Source of the DNA: a virus
Strand: one strand, 5' to 3'
Virus record (IMG/VR): IMGVR_UViG_3300025646_000383
Location: 1-23,443 of that record
DNA length: 23,443 nt
Part shown: positions 5,295 through 12,640 of the stretch, one piece after another
Position numbering within the stretch: the first letter of the stretch is position 1
Layout of the letters: each line of letters begins with the position of its first letter
Notes under the pieces: generated by a model
Databases searched by the model: none
What the model was told of the DNA's origin: nothing
The model's input: the letters and a program-made list of their open reading frames with translations, nothing else
Position numbers and translations under genes: made by a program

Positions 5295-6547
5295 TGGCTT
5301 TAAAGTTTGGTCCTTCTAGCATAAATCCTATTTCTCCTAATCCCCCACAGGGAAATGGGAAAAGTGTACAAGATGTTAGGGTAAAGGATATAGTTTTAAG
5401 TCCGAATCACCCTAAATTTGAAGACGTTGGGGGTTGGGCAGGGTTAGGGACTATATTCTATGACTCAACCTCTTCTCCGGGTTTAGGATCTCCTAGTAAA
5501 ACTTTAAGCATAGCTAGACCTTTTTTTTCAAATTCAAAATTTTATCCTTTAATTAATGAAATAGTAGCTATAGTTACTATGGCTGATCCCATTGAATCTC
5601 AAAACCCCTTAAAATCATCCCAAAAATTAGCTTATTATTTCCCACCCGTAAATTCATGGAATAGTGTTCACCATAATGCCCTTCCGGATTCCAAAGTAAC
5701 TAATCCTGTGTCTCCAAAAAAGAATTATCAACAGGTTGAAGCTGGGGGTGTGAATAGAGATAGGGTAGAGGAAACTTCTATATTTTTAGGAACTACTTTT
5801 AAGGAAAAAGCGCAAGTTCCTCCTTTACTCCCTTATGAAGGAGATCATATTTTAGAAGGGAGGTGGGGGAATACAATAAGGTTAGGAAGTACTGTTAAAC
5901 ATCCTGATATGCCTAACAAGTGGTCTAATGTAGGTGAAGAAGGAGACCCTTTAACTATTATTAGAGTATCTAATCCTAGTCAAGTTTCTTCCACCCCAGG
6001 GTGGGTCCCAACTTTAGAAGATACTACTAGTGATTTATCTTCTATATATTTAACTAGCACTCAAAAAATTCCTTTCTTTCCCTCTAGTTTTAAAACAGAT
6101 TCGTTTGGAAGGCAAGATGCCTCCCCTACTTCTCCTTCAGAATACCAAGGAAATCAAATAATCCTAGACTCAGGGAGACTTATATTAAATTCTAAATCTG
6201 ATGGGGTATTAATAAGTTCTCCTAATATCATTCATCTGAGCGCAGGATCTTCAGTGAACTTAGACTGTGGGGATAAAATTGTGCTATCTACAGGAGAAAT
6301 TTACTTAATTGATCGTAATGCTGAGGAAAGGGCAGTTTTAGGAGATGCTTTAATTTTAGAACTTCAAAAACTTATCCCGGCATTAGAAGGATTAGCTAAA
6401 GCTTGTACAGTAGCAGCTGCTGGTCCTTTCCCAGTGGCTTCTTTAGTTTCTATTGGTCCTGCTGTTGATGGTGCTTTAAAAGAATTTAAAAAAGCTATAG
6501 TTGGGAATAATCCTAAAATCTTATCTAAAAAAGTAAAACTTAAGTAA
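5294..6547 (+). CDS. gp5-like: Baseplate hub/central spike protein, gp5-like without lysozyme domain
   Basis: A 417-residue protein with three visible parts. Residues about 25-120 look like the gp5 N-terminal OB-fold (VRVKDIVLSPNHP to YYFPPVNSW). Residues 182-225 hold a conserved EGDHILEGRWGNTIRLGST segment and a GDPLTIIR strand, typical of gp5 proteins of T4-like marine phages. Residues 285-345 show short regular strands (IILDSGRLILNS, GVLISSPNIIHLSAG, SVNLDCGDKIVLSTG) like the C-terminal spike beta-helix. T4 gp5 also contains a lysozyme between OB and helix; no catalytic lysozyme motif is seen here. The C-terminal 80 residues are helical and Ala-rich. It would form the membrane-piercing centre of the baseplate. 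Confidence 0.75.
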   Translation: MALKFGPSSINPISPNPPQGNGKSVQDVRVKDIVLSPNHPKFEDVGGWAGLGTIFYDSTSSPGLGSPSKTLSIARPFFSNSKFYPLINEIVAIVTMADPIESQNPLKSSQKLAYYFPPVNSWNSVHHNALPDSKVTNPVSPKKNYQQVEAGGVNRDRVEETSIFLGTTFKEKAQVPPLLPYEGDHILEGRWGNTIRLGSTVKHPDMPNKWSNVGEEGDPLTIIRVSNPSQVSSTPGWVPTLEDTTSDLSSIYLTSTQKIPFFPSSFKTDSFGRQDASPTSPSEYQGNQIILDSGRLILNSKSDGVLISSPNIIHLSAGSSVNLDCGDKIVLSTGEIYLIDRNAEERAVLGDALILELQKLIPALEGLAKACTVAAAGPFPVASLVSIGPAVDGALKEFKKAIVGNNPKILSKKVKLK

Positions 6548-8424
6548 TGGAGTTCCCTTTAGAAAGATATAATTTAAATAGTATATATAGTTTAAGTAAT
6601 GGGTATTATATTGATATTATCTCTAATCCCCAAACTAATAGTTATTCTATAATCTCTAAAACCCCTGAGGGAGCCAGGGTAATAGATCAGATTACAGCAG
6701 CTCAAATAGAAAACTATCCTAATATAATATTAAAAAATGGCACTTCCCCAATTCAGATACGTCAATCCTTAGATAGTGAGATATCTTTTCTCAGCCAATT
6801 TTTAAACGTAGGTAATCTTTCTATAATAGAGATTATTAAAAAACAAACCCCTCCTTTACCTAAAAAAAATTCCCAATTTAAAATAATAGGAAGGGTTGCA
6901 ACAATAGACGGAGATCCTATTACAAGATCTCAAATTAAACCTACTTTTATTAGTTTCCCCAAACCACCCCCTATTCCCTTCGATGCCCAATCCCCCTCAG
7001 TTGGATTAGAAGCTAATTTATTAGGAACTGCTATAGTTGTACCTCCTGTTGGTGTAGATGATGGAGGAAATTTTACTATAGAATATTTTGGTGAAGAGGA
7101 AATAGACTTTAAAACCTCATATATTGAAATCACAGCCAATAGTTTTTTTCCTAAGACTATAGGACCTAAACTAATTAAAACAGGCGAACAAACTCTAACA
7201 AAAAAATCCCTATCCACTAGCTTTAAGACTTCTTTAAGTGAAAAAGATTTAAAACTTTCCCAACAAGAAAATGGAAACTATAAAGCAGTCATAACCTTAG
7301 AAAATAGGGACACAGGCCAAATAGTTACAGCAGAAGGGATTAGTCTCAATAGAGAAACTGCTAAAAACATAGCTAGATCTAATGCTGAAAAAAAGTTTAC
7401 TGATCTAAATTCTGAAACTGAGGTAGAAGTAATAGATGTTTATGATGTAGGAAGAATTATTCTAGATTCCACAGAATTAAACTTAGAGAAAGAAGAAGCT
7501 AAAATTCTTCAACAAGTTCAAGAAATTGAAAATTTTGAAATTGAAATAGCTGGGAAGAGAGGGTTACCTTTTGAGGTTAAATTGACTAATATTTTTAATA
7601 AACAAAAGGAAAATTTAAAAAGAACGTTATTTCCTGCTATATTAGTAATTATAGCTAAATTTGGACCCAACATAGTTCATTCTATTTTAAGCGGGAAAAT
7701 TAATCCTTTAGAAGATAAAGTATGTCCTTCTAAAGAAGAACTTCAAAATGCTATAAATAAAAGAAATCAATTAGTAAGGCAATTAAATAATATATATAAA
7801 ATTGTTCGTACTATTGCTAAAGTGTTAAAAGTTACTAATGCCTTAGTTTTAGGTCTGAAGATAGGATTAACAATAGCACAAGTTCTTTCGGCAATTCCCA
7901 CAACTCCATTTACCCCCTTTGGCCTTAAACCATTTTACTCAGGTTTAACTGAAAAGGCTTTTAAGACAATAGATAAAAGATTAGAAATAGCAGGTATAGC
8001 AGTTACCATATTAACTATAGTTGCTGCTACTATAGGAGCTACTTTAGCAGCTATAATAAGGTTATTAGAGAGTTTAGACTTTATGATACAAGATTGTGCT
8101 CAACAAATCAATGAACAAGGAGAATTTACCCTCTCCTTTGTAGAAATTAATAATGAATTAAATAGTTTTGTAGATCCTACAACAGGACAAATAGATTCTA
8201 CTATTGATCCCTTAACCGGAGAACCCTTACCTTATAAAGGATTCACTTTTGAAATTAAAGTAGACACCAGCCAAGACTTTCAATATCCTAAAAGATATGC
8301 TATTGCCCGTAATATACAAGGAATACAAGTATTAAGAAGTGAGTCATCTTTTGCATCTAATCCTGATGTTCTAATTGAAGAATTAAAATTTGTAATTGAC
8401 AGAGATAATTTAAGAGCCGATTAA
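6547..8424 (+). CDS. Large baseplate-associated structural protein, mosaic of folds
   Basis: The 625-residue product lies between the gp5-like and gp25 genes and overlaps the former (TAATG), so a baseplate role is likely. Residues 110-220 look like a carboxypeptidase-regulatory or Ig-type beta-sandwich (FKIIGRVATIDGDPI, DDGGNFTIEYFG, SYIEITANSFFPKTIG). Residues 244-290 have a beta-beta-alpha pattern ending in NRETAKNIARSNAEKKFTDL, similar to the end of a double-stranded RNA-binding domain. Residues 361-510 are strongly hydrophobic and helical, with Ala/Ile/Leu runs at 430-450 and 480-505, resembling membrane or tape-like segments. The C-terminal 115 residues are beta-rich. I cannot equate it with a T4 protein; a hub or membrane-contacting tail protein is possible. 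Confidence 0.65.
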   Translation: MEFPLERYNLNSIYSLSNGYYIDIISNPQTNSYSIISKTPEGARVIDQITAAQIENYPNIILKNGTSPIQIRQSLDSEISFLSQFLNVGNLSIIEIIKKQTPPLPKKNSQFKIIGRVATIDGDPITRSQIKPTFISFPKPPPIPFDAQSPSVGLEANLLGTAIVVPPVGVDDGGNFTIEYFGEEEIDFKTSYIEITANSFFPKTIGPKLIKTGEQTLTKKSLSTSFKTSLSEKDLKLSQQENGNYKAVITLENRDTGQIVTAEGISLNRETAKNIARSNAEKKFTDLNSETEVEVIDVYDVGRIILDSTELNLEKEEAKILQQVQEIENFEIEIAGKRGLPFEVKLTNIFNKQKENLKRTLFPAILVIIAKFGPNIVHSILSGKINPLEDKVCPSKEELQNAINKRNQLVRQLNNIYKIVRTIAKVLKVTNALVLGLKIGLTIAQVLSAIPTTPFTPFGLKPFYSGLTEKAFKTIDKRLEIAGIAVTILTIVAATIGATLAAIIRLLESLDFMIQDCAQQINEQGEFTLSFVEINNELNSFVDPTTGQIDSTIDPLTGEPLPYKGFTFEIKVDTSQDFQYPKRYAIARNIQGIQVLRSESSFASNPDVLIEELKFVIDRDNLRAD

Positions 8425-8429
8425 TTAGA

Positions 8430-8437
8430 TATTTATA
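8430..8437 (+). promoter_or_regulatory. Exact TATTTATA motif before the 8442 gene
   Basis: In the context TTAGATATTTATAAACAATG, ending four bases before ATG 8442, in a gap of only 17 bases. No other signal fits in that gap. Candidate late promoter or start-associated element. Confidence 0.55.
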
Positions 8438-8441
8438 AACA

Positions 8442-8768
8442 ATGAAACAAGATTTATTAAAAAAATTAATTAAAGAAGCAGTTAAGGAAGCCATCCAGGA
8501 AGAATTAAAAGATATCCTTCTTGAAGCAGTTCGTTCTCCTAAACAAACAGTTGTAGAAAATATTCAACCACAAAAAGTAGTTGATGGTCCATCTATGAGT
8601 TCAAATGAAAGAAGAGCAGCCTATCAAAATATATTGGGTGATATGACTGCAACTTTTAACTCCCAACACATAGCTCAACCTTTTAACCCCCAAGGTGCCA
8701 TGCCTGGAGGAGATCTCCCAGCAGGAGAAGTAAATATGTCTCAAATAATGAATTTAATGAATAAATAA
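8442..8768 (+). CDS. Small protein with long amphipathic N-terminal helix (108 aa)
   Basis: The first 30 residues form an amphipathic charged helix (KKLIKEAVKEAIQEELKDIL). A polar linker and a Pro/Gly/Met-rich tail follow (PQGAMPGGDLPAGE, then MNLMNK). No enzyme motif is visible. It is the first gene after the TATTTATA element at 8430 and overlaps the gp25 gene (TAATG at 8766), so it probably leads the gp25-gp6 transcript. Such helix-plus-flexible-tail proteins are common as assembly factors or minor virion proteins, but I have no specific assignment. Confidence 0.65.
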   Translation: MKQDLLKKLIKEAVKEAIQEELKDILLEAVRSPKQTVVENIQPQKVVDGPSMSSNERRAAYQNILGDMTATFNSQHIAQPFNPQGAMPGGDLPAGEVNMSQIMNLMNK

Positions 8769-9184
8769 TGGCTTTTATAATTTCTAGTAAATTTCCTGTA
8801 GATACTTTACCTGATGTTGCGGTAGGGGTGTCTATACCTTTTACTGGAAAGGCTGTATTTAATCAAACATTTATTACAAAAGACCAAATAAAATCTAATT
8901 TAATTAATTTTTTTCTTACTAATAAAGGTGAAAGATATTTAAATCCTGGGTTTGGAGGAAATTTAAGGGCGACTTTATTTGAATCTATTTCTTCTAATAC
9001 TTTAGATGGATTAGAAACCCAAATTAAAGACCAACTTGAAATTTTATTTCCAACCGTAACAATAGAAAACTTAGAAGTTACATCATTTCCTGATGATAAT
9101 GTAATTAGTATTAATTTAAAATACCAAGTATTAAATCAGGCTTTAGACGAAATACAGATTAATTTTAACTCAGATGGCATATAA
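8768..9184 (+). CDS. gp25: Baseplate wedge protein gp25
   Basis: A 138-residue member of the GPW/gp25 family. The family core is clear at residues 48-72: FFLTNKGERYLNPGFGGNLR followed by ATLFE, then a helix (NTLDGLETQIKDQL) and three strands to the C-terminus. Length matches the family. In T4 and related contractile systems gp25 (TssE in type VI secretion) joins the gp6-gp7 wedge to the inner baseplate and starts sheath assembly. It overlaps the upstream gene by one base and the gp6 gene by 11 bases, the usual 25-6 type adjacency in T4-like phages. This is one of the safest assignments in the window. Confidence 0.93.
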   Translation: MAFIISSKFPVDTLPDVAVGVSIPFTGKAVFNQTFITKDQIKSNLINFFLTNKGERYLNPGFGGNLRATLFESISSNTLDGLETQIKDQLEILFPTVTIENLEVTSFPDDNVISINLKYQVLNQALDEIQINFNSDGI

Positions 9185-11018
9185 TTCGAGCACACCAACT
9201 CAATCTAGTGGTAATAATAGAGCTGATAGAAATATAAGGTATACTGATAAGGATTTTAATAATTTTAGAAATTCACTTATCGAATTTACTAAAACTTATT
9301 TCCCAGATACTTATACTGATTTTAGTCCTTCCTCTCCTGGGATGATGTTTATGGAAATGGCTGCTTACGTAGGTGATGTTTTATCATTTTACCAAGACAA
9401 TCAAATCCAAGAAACATTCACTCAATATGCCCGTCAAACCTCAAATTTATATCAATTAGCCTATATGATGGGTTATAAACCCAAAGTTACTGGGGCAGCA
9501 GTTGCTGATGTTTCTATATACTGTGTTGTTCCTGCTAGTGGAGACAACCCAGATTGGAGTTATGCCCCAACAATTCCAACAAATACTACAATTACTTCAA
9601 CCATCTCAGGACAATCTTCTTTTGTTACTCAAGATTTTGTTGATTTTGCAGTATCTAGTTCAAATTCACCCACAGAAGTTTCTGTGTGGTCTGTTAGTGG
9701 TGACGCCCCTCAAGAATTTTTACTTAAAAAAACAGTTTCTGCTTTGTCTGCTGAAGCTAAAACTGCATCATTTACATTTGGGTCTTATGAAAAATTCCCT
9801 ACAGTAACAATACAAGATAATAATATTATAGGAATTACAAGTTGTACTGATGGAAGCGGAAATAATTGGTATGAAGTTCCTTATTTAGGTCAAGAAACAA
9901 TATACGTTCCTCAACGTAATGGGGGAACTGATACCCCTTATTTGTTAAAATTATTAAGAACTCAAAATAGATTTTCTACTAGATTTTTATCTAAAACTCA
10001 ACTTCAATTACAATTTGGGGCAGGAGGAGCAACCGCTACTAGTGATTCAAATATTGTTCCTAATCCTTCTAACGTAGGAAAAAACAATTCTAATTTAAAT
10101 GCTTTAACAGCATTTGCTCCTGATAATTTTATTTTTACAAATACTTATGGCTCCGCTCCCGTTAATACAACTTTAACAGTAAATTATTTAAAAGGGGGTG
10201 GGATAAATTCAAATGCAGCAGCTGGAACACTTACCGGGATAAACACGTCTGGGGTAACTTTTGATAACAGCCCGGCCGTAGATACTTCTGATGTATTAGA
10301 TTCTATAAGATGTACAAATGAGTTTGCTGCTTCTGGGGGAACCTCTGGTGATACCCCTGATCAAATCAGAGAAAATGCTCTTAGAATGTTTGGTACCCAA
10401 ATGAGAAGTGTAACCCAAGATGACTATACAGTTAGAGCTCTTAGTATGCCTGGGATTTATGGTTCAGTAGCAAAGATTTATGTTGAACCTGAAAAAATAG
10501 AAAATTTAACTCCCCATGCTAGACCTGCAGTATTAGACATGTATGTTTTAGGATATAATGGGAACAAAAATTGTGTTACAACATCATCTACATTTAAAAC
10601 TAATTTATCTACCTATCTATCACAAAATAGAATGGTAAATGATACTGTTACCATTAAAGATGGATTTGTAATTAATATTGGAGTTGATTTTACCATAGTA
10701 GCTCGTCCTAATTATGCTGGGAATGTGGTGATAACTAAATGTATAAATGCTTTAAAAGATTATTTTAATATAGATAAATGGCAAATTAACCAACCCATTT
10801 TTATTACTGATATTTATACAATGTTAGATAGAATTGAGGGAGTACAAACAGTAAAATCTGTAGATATTTTTAACAAATCTGGAGGAAATTATTCTATATA
10901 CTCCTATGATGTAAGAGGAGCTACAGTTAACAACACAGTTTTCCCTTCCCAAGATCCCTGTATATTTGAAGTTAAATACCCTGATTCTGACATAAGAGGA
11001 GCAATAACAAATTTCTAA
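9174..11018 (+). CDS. gp6: Baseplate wedge protein gp6 (baseplate J-like)
   Basis: A 614-residue gp6/gpJ-type wedge protein. The N-terminal region (residues 20-105) is characteristic: IRYTDKDFNNFRNSLIEFTK, TDFSPSSPGMMFMEMAAYVG, VLSFYQDNQIQETF and an AYMMGYKP helix. The middle is beta-rich and less conserved. From about residue 391 comes the baseplate J-like segment (DQIRENALRMFGTQMRSVTQ, then DDYTVRALSMPGIYG), followed by the C-terminal dimerisation region. Two gp6 copies with one gp7 form the wedge that encircles the hub. Length is close to T4 gp6 (about 660 residues). ATG 9174 lies inside the end of the gp25 gene, implying coupled translation. Confidence 0.93.
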   Translation: MAYNSSTPTQSSGNNRADRNIRYTDKDFNNFRNSLIEFTKTYFPDTYTDFSPSSPGMMFMEMAAYVGDVLSFYQDNQIQETFTQYARQTSNLYQLAYMMGYKPKVTGAAVADVSIYCVVPASGDNPDWSYAPTIPTNTTITSTISGQSSFVTQDFVDFAVSSSNSPTEVSVWSVSGDAPQEFLLKKTVSALSAEAKTASFTFGSYEKFPTVTIQDNNIIGITSCTDGSGNNWYEVPYLGQETIYVPQRNGGTDTPYLLKLLRTQNRFSTRFLSKTQLQLQFGAGGATATSDSNIVPNPSNVGKNNSNLNALTAFAPDNFIFTNTYGSAPVNTTLTVNYLKGGGINSNAAAGTLTGINTSGVTFDNSPAVDTSDVLDSIRCTNEFAASGGTSGDTPDQIRENALRMFGTQMRSVTQDDYTVRALSMPGIYGSVAKIYVEPEKIENLTPHARPAVLDMYVLGYNGNKNCVTTSSTFKTNLSTYLSQNRMVNDTVTIKDGFVINIGVDFTIVARPNYAGNVVITKCINALKDYFNIDKWQINQPIFITDIYTMLDRIEGVQTVKSVDIFNKSGGNYSIYSYDVRGATVNNTVFPSQDPCIFEVKYPDSDIRGAITNF

Positions 11019-11021
11019 GAT

Positions 11022-12179
11022 ATGGCCATTTATAAAATATTCCCAGAAAAAGATGCTACTTTATATTCGGCATATCCTGCTCAAAATACAGGAATGGATG
11101 AAATTTTAGAAGCTTCTACAACTTTTATACCTGATAGTCCACAAGCTAGTAGATTTTTAATTAAATTTTCTAATAGTGAAATATCTAATGTAATAGATAC
11201 TAAAATTAGTGGTTCTGTGACAGATCTTACAGGATCGTTACTAACTGAGAGTAGAGCATTTGAAGCTTATTTAAAATGTTTTATAGCAGATATAAGTGGT
11301 CTTAATACTGATACTACTCTTGAGATTTTTCCTTTAGCTGAATCCTGGAGTATGGGGACAGGAAAATATAATGACACCCCTAAAACAGAAAATGGATGTT
11401 CTTGGACCTATAGAGTTTCATCAGGATCAACCCCTTGGACTACTTCAGGATTTACCTCAGATACAACCGCTTCTTTCCTTTCTGATAATCCTGGGGGTGG
11501 GGTATGGTATACAGGGTCAATTGGAGGTCTTGAGGTAACTCAATCACAGGTATTAAGTTACGCTGATGATAAAGATTTAAATGTTAATGTAACTAATGCT
11601 ATAAGATTATTTAATAGTGGAACTATTACAAATGAAGGTTTTATTGTAAAACAAGATTCCTCTACAGAATTTTCAAGTTTAAAAAGTTCAGTGGCTACAA
11701 TTAAATATTTTTCTATTGATACCCACACTATTTATCCCCCTCAATTAGAATTTAGGTGGAGAGATTATACTTTTGACACAGGTTCTTCCACTAACACAAT
11801 AATTAATACTCAACCTATAGTTGCTACCTTAGCTGAGAATAAAGGACAATATAGGAGAGATAGTATTCAAAAATTCTATATTAATTGCCGTCCCCAATAC
11901 CCTACTAGAACATTTCAAACAGCTTCATATTATACTACTAATTATTATCTTCCAACTGCTTCATATTATGCTGTTAAGGATTTAGATACTAACGAGTTTG
12001 TAATTGATTTTAACACAGATTACACCCAAGTTAGTGCAGATGAAAATGGAAGTTATTTTAAACTTTATATGAACGGATTAGAACCTGAGAGATATTATCA
12101 AATAATAATAAAAACTGAAATAGGAGGAAACACATTAATATTAGATGATAATTATTATTTTAAAGTAATTAACGGATGA
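11022..12179 (+). CDS. Beta-rich tail/baseplate protein with DNRLRE-like N-terminal domain
   Basis: The 385-residue protein begins IYKIFPEKDATLYSAYPAQN with a later SRFLIKFSNSEI strand, the layout of DNRLRE/CBM96-like jelly-roll domains (residues about 1-240). These often occur in surface and fibre proteins and may bind carbohydrate. The last 90 residues form a separate beta domain (EFVIDFNTDYTQVS, YQIIIKTEIGGN). A repeated TASYY motif is visible near residues 306-325. It starts three bases after the gp6 stop and overlaps the next gene by ATGA. T4 has no obvious equivalent here; a fibre-like or wedge-peripheral role is inferred from position and fold. Confidence 0.65.
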   Translation: MAIYKIFPEKDATLYSAYPAQNTGMDEILEASTTFIPDSPQASRFLIKFSNSEISNVIDTKISGSVTDLTGSLLTESRAFEAYLKCFIADISGLNTDTTLEIFPLAESWSMGTGKYNDTPKTENGCSWTYRVSSGSTPWTTSGFTSDTTASFLSDNPGGGVWYTGSIGGLEVTQSQVLSYADDKDLNVNVTNAIRLFNSGTITNEGFIVKQDSSTEFSSLKSSVATIKYFSIDTHTIYPPQLEFRWRDYTFDTGSSTNTIINTQPIVATLAENKGQYRRDSIQKFYINCRPQYPTRTFQTASYYTTNYYLPTASYYAVKDLDTNEFVIDFNTDYTQVSADENGSYFKLYMNGLEPERYYQIIIKTEIGGNTLILDDNYYFKVING

Positions 12180-12598
12180 GTCAAAAAGTAAATTTAGGGA
12201 GACAAGGATTTTCTACTCAAGCATATAAAAATGCTATTGATACTTCCTTTACTCAACTTATTCCACCACCTCCCCCTGTTGAAGTAATTTATACAGTTGA
12301 GGACTTTTTTAATTTATATAACACCTTATTCTATGAAATTCCAGCTGAGGGGGATATAAATTCTCACAGATTCTTAATTAATAGAAGTACAGAGTATGTA
12401 GGATTTACAGAAGAAAAGGAAGAAGATATTCAAGTACTATTAGATGAAATAACTCAATTAAGAGAAGAATTATTGGCCACTCAAAAAGAACTAACTGAGG
12501 CCCAGAATAGTGGTAGTTTAGTACTTCAAGCTCAAGCAGATTCATCTTTAGACCTTCAAACAGGAACTCAAATAACTAATCAATCTACTTCTATATAA
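12176..12598 (+). CDS. Small virion-region protein with Pro-rich linker and coiled coil (140 aa)
   Basis: The ATG at 12176 overlaps the upstream stop (ATGA). After a polar start, residues 30-35 are a PPPPPV linker, then a globular segment (VEDFFNLYNTLFYEIPAEGD, HRFLINRSTEYVGF). From about residue 80 a coiled coil follows (EEDIQVLLDEITQLREELLA, then TQKELTEAQ), ending in a Gln/Ser/Thr-rich tail. This build suggests an adaptor or chaperone that trimerises or links two tail proteins. No family name can be assigned. It is the last gene before the TATTTATA element at 12622. Confidence 0.65.
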   Translation: MSQKVNLGRQGFSTQAYKNAIDTSFTQLIPPPPPVEVIYTVEDFFNLYNTLFYEIPAEGDINSHRFLINRSTEYVGFTEEKEEDIQVLLDEITQLREELLATQKELTEAQNSGSLVLQAQADSSLDLQTGTQITNQSTSI

Positions 12599-12621
12599 TA
12601 GATAGGAAAATTAAAGGTTAT

Positions 12622-12629
12622 TATTTATA
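12622..12629 (+). promoter_or_regulatory. Exact TATTTATA motif before the giant wedge-like gene
   Basis: In the context TTATTATTTATATTATATAAACT, ending 11 bases before ATG 12641, within a 42-base noncoding gap. Likely promoter for the 12641 gene. Confidence 0.55.
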
Positions 12630-12640
12630 TTATATAAACT

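Noticed and set aside
6930-7217. Minus-strand frame within the 6547-8424 gene
   Set aside because: Antisense shadow; the plus-strand gene has continuous domain structure and junction overlaps.
10811-10818. Exact TATTTATA inside the gp6 gene
   Set aside because: Intragenic, far from any start codon; it encodes conserved protein sequence and fits the chance rate. A similar intragenic copy at 19373-19380 is rejected for the same reason.
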